NCBI GenBank assembly: GCA_035284865.1
Contig: JAYKHL010000208.1
Coordinates: 1-36,771 of the forward strand
Length of the DNA: 36,771 nucleotides
Reading direction: 5' to 3'
From: JAYKHL01 sp035284865
GTDB lineage: Bacteria; Cyanobacteriota; Sericytochromatia; S15B-MN24; JAQBPE01
The first letter of the stretch is position 1. The number at the start of each line of letters is the position of its first letter. The notes beneath the pieces were generated by a model. That model worked only from the letters and a program-made list of their open reading frames with translations, was not told the origin of the DNA and made no database searches. Below, piece by piece: positions 15,880 to 24,134 of this stretch. A program made the translations under genes and the position numbers.

Positions 15880-16914
15880 GTGTTCAGCCTGTTCGGCCGT
15901 TTCTCCCGCGACATGGGCATCGACCTTGGCACCGCGAACACGCTCGTGTTCGTTCGCGGCAAGGGCATCGTGTTGCGTGAACCCTCCGTGGTGGCCATTC
16001 AGCAGGGCCAGCGCAACGTGGCCCTGGCGGTCGGCGAGGAGGCCAAGCAGATGCTCGGCCGCACGCCCGGCAACATCGTTGCCATCCGGCCGTTGATGGA
16101 CGGGGTCATCGCGGACTTCGAGGTCACGGAGACGATGCTCAAGCACTTCATCACCAAGGTGCACGAGCGGCAGGGCGTCTTCCGCCCCCGCATGGTCATC
16201 GGCATCCCGTCCGGCGTCACGGGCGTCGAGCGGCGGGCCGTCATGGACGCGGCGTTGCAGGCCGGGGCCCGCGAGGTCTACCTGATCGAGGAACCGATGG
16301 CCGCGGCGATCGGCGCCGGGCTCCCCGTCTCCGAGCCGATGGGCTCGATGATTGTCGACATCGGGGGGGGCACCACCGAGGTCGCCGTGATCTCGCTGGG
16401 CGGCATCGTGGTGGCCAAGTCCGAGCGCATCGCGGGCGATGAGCTGTCGGAGGCCGTCTCGCATTACATGAAGAAGGTCCACAACCTGAGCATCGGGGAG
16501 CGCACGGCCGAGGAGATCAAGATCCGGCTTGGCTCCGCGTATCCGCTGCGGGAGGAGCTCAAGATGGAGGTCCGCGGCCTCAACCAGGTCTCGGGCCTGC
16601 CCCGCACGGTGACGATCACCTCGGGGGAGATCCGTGAGGCGATGCTGGAGCCCGTCAACAAGATCGTCGAGGCCGTGCGTGACACGCTGGAGAAGTGCCC
16701 GCCCGAGCTCGCCGCGGACATCATCGACCGCGGCATCGTGCTGGCCGGGGGAGGGGCGCTGCTGCAAGGCCTTGACGAGATGATCAGCCACGACACGGAG
16801 GTCCCCGTCCACATTGCTGACGACCCGCTGTCGTGTGTCGTCCTCGGCACCGGCAAGGTGCTGGAGGACTTCGACACCCTCAAGCGGGTGCTAGGCACCG
16901 GCGTGGAGCACTGA
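15880..16914 (+). CDS. mreB: Rod shape-determining actin homologue MreB
   Basis: A 344-residue MreB. The phosphate-1 motif DMGIDLGTANTLVF (about residues 11-24), phosphate-2 motif MIVDIGGGTTEVAVI and adenosine motif GIVLAGGGALLQGLD are all intact. MreB polymerises on the inner membrane and steers side-wall peptidoglycan synthesis. I chose GTG at 15880, which gives the normal N-terminus MFSLFGRFS and normal length; the frame is open 129 bases further upstream, but that part is not conserved. A GCGAG precedes the GTG by eight bases. mreC follows 10 bases after the stop. Confidence 0.96.
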   Translation: MFSLFGRFSRDMGIDLGTANTLVFVRGKGIVLREPSVVAIQQGQRNVALAVGEEAKQMLGRTPGNIVAIRPLMDGVIADFEVTETMLKHFITKVHERQGVFRPRMVIGIPSGVTGVERRAVMDAALQAGAREVYLIEEPMAAAIGAGLPVSEPMGSMIVDIGGGTTEVAVISLGGIVVAKSERIAGDELSEAVSHYMKKVHNLSIGERTAEEIKIRLGSAYPLREELKMEVRGLNQVSGLPRTVTITSGEIREAMLEPVNKIVEAVRDTLEKCPPELAADIIDRGIVLAGGGALLQGLDEMISHDTEVPVHIADDPLSCVVLGTGKVLEDFDTLKRVLGTGVEH

Positions 16915-16924
16915 GCGCCGCGGC

Positions 16925-17851
16925 ATGGCGTCATACAGGCGCGGTCGCCGCGTCCCGCTTCGTGAGCTCACCTTCCTGGCCGCGCTCCTCGGGGCGGCCG
17001 TTGCCGTGAGCTGGATCTCCGGGCGCACGATGGTGCTCCACGAGCTGTTTCGGCCCCTGTTGGGGGCGGTGGACCGCGTGACGGGTGCCACCAACCAGAC
17101 CATCGACCGCGTGAAGGATCTCCGCACGCTGGAGCGCGACAAGGCGCGCCTCGAGGCCCGCGTCCGGGAGCTCGAGGCGCTGCTCGATGCCAGGCTCGAG
17201 CAGGGCCTCGAGAACGCCCGCCTGCACGCGCTGCTTCAGCTGCAGCTACCCACCGGCGTCGAGCCCCTGGTGGCCCGCGTCGTGGGGCGCAACCCGGACA
17301 ACTGGCACCAGCGGATCGTGCTGGACGCCGGTCACGACCGGGGCGTCCAGCTCAACGGGATCGTCGTGACGCGCAAGGGCCTGGTCGGGCGCGTCGTGAC
17401 GCTGGCGGCCAACACCGCAATGGTCGCGCTCGTCACGGATCCGGCCAGCGCCGTCTCGGTGCTGAACACCCGCAACCGGTACGCGGGGGTGATGCAGGGG
17501 CAGGGGGACAAGTGGCCCGTGCTGCGCTACCTCGACCGGCCCGAGCGCTGGCACATCGGGGAACGCCTGATCTCCAGTGGCCTCGGGGGGGCGTTCCCCA
17601 AGGGGCTTCAGGTCGGACGGATCGTTCAGCTCCAGAACGAGAAGGAGCGCCCGGGCACGTCCGTGCAGGCGATGCTGTACGCAGACCTGCGCGTCGTGCC
17701 GGCGGTCGACCTCGAGGCCCTGGAGGAGGTGCTGGTGTTGCCGGCGGGGCTGCCCGCGATGCCCGAGCCGCCAGCGCCCTCGCCGCGGCCATCACGTCCC
17801 GGTCCGGGGGCTGCCAAGCCCTCCCCCAGGCCGGCCGGGGCCCCGCCATGA
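16925..17851 (+). CDS. mreC: Rod shape-determining protein MreC
   Basis: A 308-residue MreC: short basic N-terminus, one membrane segment (about 14-32), a coiled coil (about 60-105, rich in Glu/Arg/Leu) and the double beta-barrel extracytoplasmic domain (VARVVGRNPDNWHQRIVLDAG; GVQLNGIVVTRKGLVGRVV; GGAFPKGLQVGRI). It links MreB to PBP2 and activates the elongasome. The C-terminal 35 residues are a Pro/Ala/Ser tail outside the family core. Its stop overlaps the mreD start (ATGA). Confidence 0.95.
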   Translation: MASYRRGRRVPLRELTFLAALLGAAVAVSWISGRTMVLHELFRPLLGAVDRVTGATNQTIDRVKDLRTLERDKARLEARVRELEALLDARLEQGLENARLHALLQLQLPTGVEPLVARVVGRNPDNWHQRIVLDAGHDRGVQLNGIVVTRKGLVGRVVTLAANTAMVALVTDPASAVSVLNTRNRYAGVMQGQGDKWPVLRYLDRPERWHIGERLISSGLGGAFPKGLQVGRIVQLQNEKERPGTSVQAMLYADLRVVPAVDLEALEEVLVLPAGLPAMPEPPAPSPRPSRPGPGAAKPSPRPAGAPP

Positions 17852-18336
17852 CCCTGCTGCGGGCGTTGTGGTTGTTGCTGCCGCTCGCGCTGGTGTGGGA
17901 GTCCAGCGAGCTGGCGGTCCTGCCCTACCTCGCGTGGCGCCTCGACCCCGTGCTGGCGCTCGTCGTGCTGGCAGGGCTGACGCTGGGCCCCCGGCATGGC
18001 GTCTGGCTGGGGCTGGTGGGGGGCGGCTGCCAGGACCTCCTGGTGGGCGCAGGCCTGCTCTACGGCGGCACGAAGGCCCTGGCGGGCGCGGTGGCCGGGT
18101 TGGTGCAGCCCCACGTCTACCGCCTCGATGCCCTGAGCCTCGCCGTCGTGGGGCTGCTGGCCTCGCTCGGCGAGGGCCTGACGATCGCCCTCTACCTGTT
18201 CGCGCAGGGCCGCACCGCCGTCTGGGACCACTTCGCCTCCCTGTCGCTGCCGGTCGGGCTGGTCAACGCGGCGCTGCTGGTGCTGGTCCACGCCGGGGTG
18301 ACCCGCCTGCCCGCCTCCGAGGCGCGCAAGGGGTGA
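17848..18336 (+). CDS. mreD: Rod shape-determining protein MreD
   Basis: A 162-residue, very hydrophobic protein with about five membrane spans, directly between mreC and mrdA. The family is poorly conserved; position, size, topology and the segment VGGGCQDLLVGAGLLYGGTKALAGAVAG support MreD, the membrane partner of MreC. The ATG at 17848 overlaps the mreC stop. Confidence 0.88.
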   Translation: MTLLRALWLLLPLALVWESSELAVLPYLAWRLDPVLALVVLAGLTLGPRHGVWLGLVGGGCQDLLVGAGLLYGGTKALAGAVAGLVQPHVYRLDALSLAVVGLLASLGEGLTIALYLFAQGRTAVWDHFASLSLPVGLVNAALLVLVHAGVTRLPASEARKG

Positions 18337-18342
18337 TGGGCC

Positions 18343-20100
18343 GTGGATGAACGCGAGGAGCGGCACCTCCGGGCGCTGGGGTTCATGGCGGTGGCCTGCC
18401 TGATGGGCGCGGTGCTGATCACGCGGCTCGCCCAGCTCCAGCTGTACGAGGGCGGGCGGTTCCTCAAGCAGGCCGAGGGCAACCGCCTGCGCATCATCCC
18501 CCAGCTTGCGCCCCGGGGCGTGATCCGCGATCGCCACGGCAACGTGCTCGCCAGCAACCGGCTGAGCTACAGCGTCGCGCTGTACCCCCTCAAGATGAAG
18601 CGGGCCCAGGTGGGCGAGGTGGTCGACCGCCTCGCGGCCCTGCTTGGCGTCGACGCGGCGGAGCTCCGGCGCCGGGTGGAGGCCTTCGGGTATGCCTCGT
18701 CGCACCCCATCAAGCTGCTCCCGGACATCGATCAGCGGGCCATCGCGCGCATCGCCGAGAGCCAGGCGGAGCTGCCGGGCGTCTCGATCGAGCCCGACAC
18801 CGTGCGGTTCTACCCCCGGGGGGCGCTGGCTGCCCACGTGCTGGGCTACACGGGTGAGGTCACGCAGGCCGAGCTGGAGCGGCTTCCCGAGCGGGGCATG
18901 CGCCGGGGCGACGTCATCGGCAAGGCTGGCATCGAGCGCGTCCTGGATTCCCACCTGCGCGGCCAGAACGGCTTCCAGCGGGTCGAGGTGGATTCCCGCG
19001 GCCGCCTGGTGCAGACCATGGGCGAGATCCCGGCGGCGCCCGGCAAGGATCTACGGTTGACGCTCGATGCGGAGCTGCAGGCCGTCGCGGAGCAGGCCCT
19101 CGACGAGAAGAAGCTGACCGGGGCCGTCGTCGCGCTGCACCCGCAGACGGGGGAGGTCCTGGCGATGGCCAGCCGGCCGACCTTCGACCCCAACCTCTTC
19201 AGCCGCCGGGTGCGGGCCCGGGACTGGCAGCGCCTGCAGCGCATGAACTTTCCCTTCGTGAACCGCTCGGTCTCGGCCTACCCGCCCGGCTCGATCTTCA
19301 AGATCCCGATGGCCCTGGCCGCCCTGGAGTCCGGCGTTTGCAGCCCGGGAAGGCTGTTCAACTCCACGGGCTCCCTGCGGGTGGGCAACCGGATCTTCCA
19401 CGACTGGAAGGCGTCGGGCTTCGGTCGCGTCAACCTGGTGAAGTCGCTGCAGTGGTCGATCGACACGGTCTACTACCAGCTCGGGGTCGAGATGGGGGGC
19501 CGCACGATGGCGCGTTATGCCCGAGAGACGGGCCTCGGGGAGCGCACCGGCCTCCAGCTCGGGGGGGAGAGCGCGGGCCTGATCCCGGACCCCGAGTGGA
19601 AGCAGCGGGTGTGGCACGACAAGTGGTGGCCGGGCGACTCCGCGAACATGTCCATCGGGCAGGGCGCCGTCAGCGTGACGCCGCTTCAGGCCGCGGTGAT
19701 GGTCAGCGCGATCGTGAACGGGGGCAAGGTGCTGGTCCCCCGCCTGGTGGCGGACGGCAAGCCTGGAGAGGTCCGCAAACAGAGCAGCTGGCGGCCTGGC
19801 AGCGTGGCCGTCGTGAGGCAGGGCATGCGGGCGGTGGTGGCGGCGGGCACGGGGGTGGTGGCTGACGTCCCGGGCAAGCAGATCGCAGGCAAGACCGGGT
19901 CCGCCGAGAGCGGCAAGCCGAAGACCCACGCCTGGTTCGTCTGCGTGGGCCCCGAGCAGGCCCCGGCGATCACGGTGGTGGTGTTCGCCGAGGCGGCCGG
20001 CCACGGCGGCGACGTCGCCGCCCCCGTCGCGCGCAAGCTGCTTGATCGCTACTTTGGCCTGAAGGAGGGCAAGATCCGACGGGCCACGGTGATCGACTGA
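18343..20100 (+). CDS. mrdA: Penicillin-binding protein 2, elongation transpeptidase
   Basis: A 585-residue class B PBP. It has one membrane segment (about 13-33) and the pedestal start QLAPRGVIRDRHGNVLASN (about 54-72). The transpeptidase domain has the active serine in SIFK (Ser317, Lys320), the second motif SID (Ser372) and KTG at 517-519 (IAGKTGSAES). It cross-links side-wall peptidoglycan together with RodA. Start GTG at 18343 follows the mreD stop by six bases; an AAGGGG sequence precedes it. The gene order places it in the elongation operon. Confidence 0.95.
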   Translation: MDEREERHLRALGFMAVACLMGAVLITRLAQLQLYEGGRFLKQAEGNRLRIIPQLAPRGVIRDRHGNVLASNRLSYSVALYPLKMKRAQVGEVVDRLAALLGVDAAELRRRVEAFGYASSHPIKLLPDIDQRAIARIAESQAELPGVSIEPDTVRFYPRGALAAHVLGYTGEVTQAELERLPERGMRRGDVIGKAGIERVLDSHLRGQNGFQRVEVDSRGRLVQTMGEIPAAPGKDLRLTLDAELQAVAEQALDEKKLTGAVVALHPQTGEVLAMASRPTFDPNLFSRRVRARDWQRLQRMNFPFVNRSVSAYPPGSIFKIPMALAALESGVCSPGRLFNSTGSLRVGNRIFHDWKASGFGRVNLVKSLQWSIDTVYYQLGVEMGGRTMARYARETGLGERTGLQLGGESAGLIPDPEWKQRVWHDKWWPGDSANMSIGQGAVSVTPLQAAVMVSAIVNGGKVLVPRLVADGKPGEVRKQSSWRPGSVAVVRQGMRAVVAAGTGVVADVPGKQIAGKTGSAESGKPKTHAWFVCVGPEQAPAITVVVFAEAAGHGGDVAAPVARKLLDRYFGLKEGKIRRATVID

Positions 20101-20127
20101 CGACGCCGCGTCGGCAGGTGCGCCACA

Positions 20128-20156
20128 TGGCAGGGTTGGGCCAGAGGCGCTACAAT
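20128..20156 (+). promoter_or_regulatory. Possible promoter of minCDE-rodA
   Basis: A good -10 box TACAAT (20151-20156) stands 17 bases after a weak -35 TGGCAG (20128-20133), between mrdA and minC. It would give an internal transcription start about 80 bases before the minC start. Confidence 0.4.
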
Positions 20157-20241
20157 GGACAGGTTTGCGTGCCACTGGCGCCCTGCCCCGAGGTCCTCGT
20201 GCTCGTTTCCTTGTTCCCCCGCTCCGCAAAGGCCGGCCGCC

Positions 20242-20931
20242 ATGGCTGAGGTCACCTTGAAGGGCACCCCGCGTGGGGTGGTGCTGGGGCTGCCCCAGAC
20301 GGGGCCCTGGGAGGAACTCGAGCAGGCCGTCGACGCCAAGCTTGCCGCCGCCCACAGCTTGCTTGCCGGCGCGCGCGTGATCATCGACCTGGGGGCCCGG
20401 GCCCTGGACGCCGAGCGCCTGACGGCCTTCAGGGTCAGGGTGGCAGAGCGCTTCTCCGTCGAGGTGGCGGCCGCGCGGGCGGAGGACGACGACACCCAGG
20501 GCGCCGTCCTCGCCGCGGGCCTGGACCTCGTGGAGGCCATCGCGGGCGGCGAGGCCCCGGCCGAGGGGGCGGAGGCCGGCTTCTCGCTTCCGAACAACGC
20601 GCACTACCTGCGGCAGACCATCCGCAGCGGGCAGTCGCTGCGCCACTTTGGCAACGTCGTGATCTGTGGCGACATCAACCCGGGCGCGGAGGTCATCGCG
20701 ACGGGTGACATCATCGTGTTCGGGACGCTGCGGGGCGTCGCGCACGCCGGCGCCGCCGGGGACGAGGGTGCCCAGATCGTGGCCATCAACCTGCGTCCCA
20801 CTCAGATCCGGATCGCGGGCTTCATCGCTCGCAGCCCGGATTCTGCGGCCCCCCCGCTCTCCAAGTACCCGGAAGTGGCGCGCATCCAGGGCGGCGAGAT
20901 CCACATCCTGCCCCTGCGCGACACCATCTAG
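20242..20931 (+). CDS. minC: Septum site-determining protein MinC
   Basis: A 229-residue MinC, the FtsZ-polymer inhibitor of the Min system. The N-terminal domain (about 1-100) is divergent, as usual. The C-terminal beta-helix domain is clear (YLRQTIRSGQSLRHFGNVVI; GDINPGAEVIATGDIIVFGT; LRGVAHAGAAGDEGAQIVAI; LRPTQIRIAGFIAR) and binds MinD. ATG at 20242 is chosen because AAAGG lies nine bases upstream and MAEVTLKGTPRG is a normal MinC beginning; an in-frame ATG at 20155 overlaps the probable -10 box and adds unconserved sequence. minD follows 33 bases later. Confidence 0.95.
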   Translation: MAEVTLKGTPRGVVLGLPQTGPWEELEQAVDAKLAAAHSLLAGARVIIDLGARALDAERLTAFRVRVAERFSVEVAAARAEDDDTQGAVLAAGLDLVEAIAGGEAPAEGAEAGFSLPNNAHYLRQTIRSGQSLRHFGNVVICGDINPGAEVIATGDIIVFGTLRGVAHAGAAGDEGAQIVAINLRPTQIRIAGFIARSPDSAAPPLSKYPEVARIQGGEIHILPLRDTI

Positions 20932-20964
20932 TCAGCTGTCCACGCCCTACGGAGGCAAACGTCC

Positions 20965-21792
20965 ATGTCCTCGGAAACCCCTGAGCAGCTCACCCCCGGT
21001 CGCGTCATCGTCGTGACGTCCGGCAAGGGCGGCGTGGGCAAGACCACCACCACGGCCAACATCGGGATGGCGCTGGCCTGGATGGGCAAGCGCGTGGCCC
21101 TCGTCGACGCCGACATCGGGCTGCGCAACCTCGATCTGGTGCTGGGCCTCGAGAACCGCATCGTCTACAACTCGGTGGACGTGGTCGAGGGGCGGGCGAG
21201 ACTCAAGCAGGCCCTCATCAAGGACAAGCGCACGCCGAACCTGGCCTTCCTGCCGGCGGCCCAGACGCGCGACAAGAGCGCCATCACGCCGGACCAGATG
21301 CGGGGGATGATCGACGAGATCAAGCTGGAGTACGACTTCGTGCTCATCGACTGCCCTGCCGGCATCGAGCAGGGCTTCAAGAACGCGATCGCTGGCGCCG
21401 ACGAGGCCATCATCGTGACGAACCCCGAGGTCTCGTCCGTGCGCGACGCCGATCGCGTCATCGGGTTCCTGGAGACGGCGGCCATCGCGACCAACCGCCT
21501 CATCGTCAACCGCGTGCGGCCCGCGATGGTGAAGTCGAAGGAGATGATGAGCGTGGACGACGTGCTCGACATCCTCGGCTCCAGCGTCAAGCTGCTTGGC
21601 GTGGTTCCTGACGATGAGACCATCATCACCTCCACCAACCGGGGCGAGCCGGCTGTGCTCAGCAAGAACGGCTCGAAGGCAGGCCAGGCCTACCTCAACG
21701 TGTCGCGGCGCCTGCTCGGGGAGGACGTGCCCTTCATGAACCTCGAGGCGGGCAATGGCCTCATCGACAAGCTGAAGAGCCTCTTCAAGTAG
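20965..21792 (+). CDS. minD: Septum site-determining ATPase MinD
   Basis: A 275-residue ParA/MinD ATPase. The deviant Walker A loop SGKGGVGKTTTTANIG is about residues 19-34, the switch regions VDADIGLRNLDLVLGLENR and DFVLIDCPAGIEQGF are intact, and the C-terminus ends in the amphipathic membrane-targeting helix LIDKLKSLFK. MinD recruits MinC to the membrane and is released by MinE. An 11-residue N-terminal extension precedes the conserved core. minE begins 13 bases after the stop, with an AGGAGG ribosome site. Confidence 0.97.
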   Translation: MSSETPEQLTPGRVIVVTSGKGGVGKTTTTANIGMALAWMGKRVALVDADIGLRNLDLVLGLENRIVYNSVDVVEGRARLKQALIKDKRTPNLAFLPAAQTRDKSAITPDQMRGMIDEIKLEYDFVLIDCPAGIEQGFKNAIAGADEAIIVTNPEVSSVRDADRVIGFLETAAIATNRLIVNRVRPAMVKSKEMMSVDDVLDILGSSVKLLGVVPDDETIITSTNRGEPAVLSKNGSKAGQAYLNVSRRLLGEDVPFMNLEAGNGLIDKLKSLFK

Positions 21793-21805
21793 GCAGGAGG
21801 ACACG

Positions 21806-22582
21806 ATGGGCCTGGGAAGCTTCTTGGGGCGTCTGCTCGGTCGGTCGGAGGCTGTCAGCAGCCGCAGCGCGGCGACGGACCGCCTCAAGCTCGTGCTCAT
21901 GCACGACCGGACGGACATCCCCGCGACCATGATGGAGGCCATCCGCACCGAGATGGTCGCGGTGCTCTCCAAGTACGTGGAGATCGACACCGAGGCGCTC
22001 GATGTCCAGCTCGAGCGCGAGCAAGGGGCGATCGGCCTGGTGCTGAACATCCCCATCAAGCGCGTCAAGACCGAGCTCGAGGCTGCCGAGGCGCTCGAGA
22101 CCATGCACGCCGTCCAGCTGGCTCAGGAGGCAGGGCCGGAGGCTCCTCCCGGCGCGAGGGAGGGGGCGTCAGAGCCCGCCGTCGCCAGCGAGGGCGCCCT
22201 GGCTCCAGACGGGCAGCAGGCCGAGCCGGCGGCCCCCGGGGGGGCCGAGGAGGCGTCCGGGGCAGGGCTTGAGCCGGAGGCGGTGAAGGCTGCCGCGGCC
22301 CCCGATGGGGCGCCGGCCACGGAAACGCCGGCCCGGGGCCAGGCCGAGCCCGAGGCCAGCCGCACCAGCAGCCCGGCCGTGATCGAGGTGGCGCAGCCCG
22401 TCAAGACCGTCACGCTGCCGGCGCGTCGCCTGGGCGGCCTGAAGGGGCCCGACGTCGGGGCGCTGCTCCAGAAGGTCGAGGACGACGGCGAGGAGCGTCC
22501 GAAGGTCGCGCGGGACGCCTGGTACACGGCCGAGGCCCTGCTGGCCCCCACCCCCAGCGAGCGCGGCGAGCCGAGCGACTGA
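21806..22582 (+). CDS. minE: MinE with a long C-terminal extension
   Basis: Residues 1-100 are a complete MinE: an amphipathic membrane-binding start (GLGSFLGRLLGR), the MinD-contact helix RLKLVLMHDRTDIPATMMEA and the dimerising topology domain (VEIDTEALDVQLEREQGAIG; LVLNIPIKR). MinE is normally 85-105 residues, but this one has 258. Residues about 108-200 are a Pro/Ala/Gly/Glu-rich, probably disordered linker. Residues about 200-258 look more ordered (VIEVAQPVKTVTLPARRLGG; ALLQKVEDDG; ARDAWYTAEALLAP). The frame is uninterrupted, and rodA starts 12 bases after the stop, so the extension is unlikely to be a sequencing artefact. Its role is unknown. Confidence 0.93.
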   Translation: MGLGSFLGRLLGRSEAVSSRSAATDRLKLVLMHDRTDIPATMMEAIRTEMVAVLSKYVEIDTEALDVQLEREQGAIGLVLNIPIKRVKTELEAAEALETMHAVQLAQEAGPEAPPGAREGASEPAVASEGALAPDGQQAEPAAPGGAEEASGAGLEPEAVKAAAAPDGAPATETPARGQAEPEASRTSSPAVIEVAQPVKTVTLPARRLGGLKGPDVGALLQKVEDDGEERPKVARDAWYTAEALLAPTPSERGEPSD

Positions 22583-22594
22583 GGCCACGCGACG

Positions 22595-23845
22595 GTGGTG
22601 ACGGCGCTCAGCGAGAACCGGCAGTGGCGCAGCTTTGACTGGAGCCTGCTCGGGGCTGTGGTGCTGTTGCTGCTGACGGGGCTGGCGGCCATCTTCAGCG
22701 CCACGCACGGGACCGCTGCCGGGCCCGAGGAGGTCAAGCGGCAGCTGCTTTATGTCCTGCCGGCGGTCGTGGCGATGCTGGCGATGCTTTTCTACGACTA
22801 CGGGTGGCTCTTCAGCCTGTCCCGGTGGGTGTACTGGGGCAACATCGGCCTGCTGGCGGCCGTCCTCGTCCTCGGGCACAGCGCGCTCGGCGCCCAGCGG
22901 TGGATCAACCTCGGGTTCATGACCGTCCAGCCGTCGGAGTTCGCCAAGCTCGCGCTGATCATCACGCTGGCCAAGCTCCTGTCGATGCGGCCTGCGCGCG
23001 AGGTCCGGGTGTTGCTGCCGGTCGCCCTGCACGTGGCCATTCCCTTCGCGCTGATCTTCAAACAGCCTGACCTCGGCACGTCGCTCGTGTTCGGCGCGAT
23101 CACCCTCGGCATGCTGTTCTGGTCGGGCTTGCCGGGGGCCATCCTGTTCGCGCTGCTCTCTCCGGCCCTGAGCGTGACGGCCAGCCTCATCGGCTGGCCC
23201 CTCTGGCTGGCCTACGTGAGCGGACTTGGCGTCTGGGCCTGGCGCTCCTTCAAGGCGCCGATGGTGTGGCGGGGCCTGCTGGTGGCGGGCAACGTGGTGG
23301 CAGCCTTCGCCATCCCGCTGCTGTGGGGCCTCCTCAAGCCCTACCAGCGCCAGCGCCTCGTCGTGTTCATGAACCCGGAGGCTGACCCGCTCGGATCGGG
23401 CTACCACATCATCCAGTCCAAGGTGGCGATCGGCTCGGGGGGGGCCTCGGGCAAGGGCTTCCTGGAAGGCACCCAGACCCAGCTGCACTTCATCCCCGAG
23501 CAGCACACGGACTTCATCTTCTCCGTGGTGGGGGAGGAGTTCGGCTTCGTGGGCGGCGTGGCACTCGTCGCGCTGTACCTCTTCGTGGTGTGGCGCGGCA
23601 TCGCCATCGCGACCCGGGCGAAGGATGACTACGGCAGCCTGATGGCGGTGGGCATCGTCAGCATGTTCCTCTTCCACTTCTTCGTGAACATCGGCATGAC
23701 CATCGGCATCATGCCGGTGACCGGCATTCCCCTGCCCTTCATCAGCGCGGGAGGCACGAGCCTGCTCACCAACGCCGCCGCCATTGGCCTGCTGCTCTCC
23801 GTGAGCATCCGACGACGCAAGCTGGTCATCACGCCGGGCGGTTGA
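22595..23845 (+). CDS. rodA: Rod shape-determining SEDS glycosyltransferase RodA
   Basis: A 416-residue SEDS-family membrane protein with about ten spans. RodA polymerises lipid II into glycan and pairs with PBP2. Marks: GAQRWINLGFMTVQPSEFAK, KQPDLGTSLV, RLVVFMNPEADPLGSGYHIIQS (with the conserved Asp), GFLEGTQTQLHFIPEQHTDF and the end GIPLPFISAGGTSLL. RodA is favoured over FtsW because it belongs to the elongation block. Start is GTG at 22595, or the next GTG, after GAGG. It has a larger cytoplasmic/periplasmic insertion around residues 190-230 than some homologues. Confidence 0.94.
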   Translation: MVTALSENRQWRSFDWSLLGAVVLLLLTGLAAIFSATHGTAAGPEEVKRQLLYVLPAVVAMLAMLFYDYGWLFSLSRWVYWGNIGLLAAVLVLGHSALGAQRWINLGFMTVQPSEFAKLALIITLAKLLSMRPAREVRVLLPVALHVAIPFALIFKQPDLGTSLVFGAITLGMLFWSGLPGAILFALLSPALSVTASLIGWPLWLAYVSGLGVWAWRSFKAPMVWRGLLVAGNVVAAFAIPLLWGLLKPYQRQRLVVFMNPEADPLGSGYHIIQSKVAIGSGGASGKGFLEGTQTQLHFIPEQHTDFIFSVVGEEFGFVGGVALVALYLFVVWRGIAIATRAKDDYGSLMAVGIVSMFLFHFFVNIGMTIGIMPVTGIPLPFISAGGTSLLTNAAAIGLLLSVSIRRRKLVITPGG

Positions 23846-23900
23846 CCGCCGCCTGCCCGGCCTGACGGATGGGCCACCCAGGCGGGCGTTGGGCGTCGGC

Positions 23901-24041
23901 TCACCGGAAGGTCTGCTCGGCCCGCACGGGCGCCGGGCCGGTTGCGGTGCCGTCGAGGTGGGCGACGTAGCCGGGGGGAAGCTGGCAGGCCGAGCAGGCC
24001 AGGGCCAGGCAGGCGAGCAGCAGGGCGCGAGCGGGGGTCAT
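23901..24041 (-). CDS. Very small lipoprotein (46 residues)
   Basis: Starts with ATG at 24041, GAGGAG six bases upstream. The product is a signal sequence with lipobox (LACLALACSAC, lipidated Cys about 19) and a mature part of only about 28 residues (QLPPGYVAHLDGTATGPAPV...). No family is recognised. The strong ribosome site and perfect lipobox argue that it is real despite its length. Confidence 0.6.
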   Translation of the reverse strand: MTPARALLLACLALACSACQLPPGYVAHLDGTATGPAPVRAEQTFR

Positions 24042-24134
24042 CGGGGGCTCCTCGGGGCTTATGTCTCCGAGGAGTCTTTCGGCTGGCACGCGGGCGGGCT
24101 GTAGGGGTGTCGGTGACCCTGATCACCAACCGCG

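Noticed and set aside
20155..20241. N-terminal extension of minC from ATG 20155
   Set aside because: It begins inside a likely -10 box and adds Cys/Pro/Arg-rich unconserved sequence; ATG 20242 has a ribosome site.
19051..20904. Long minus-strand frame opposite mrdA and minC
   Set aside because: Shadow frame of two certain plus-strand genes.
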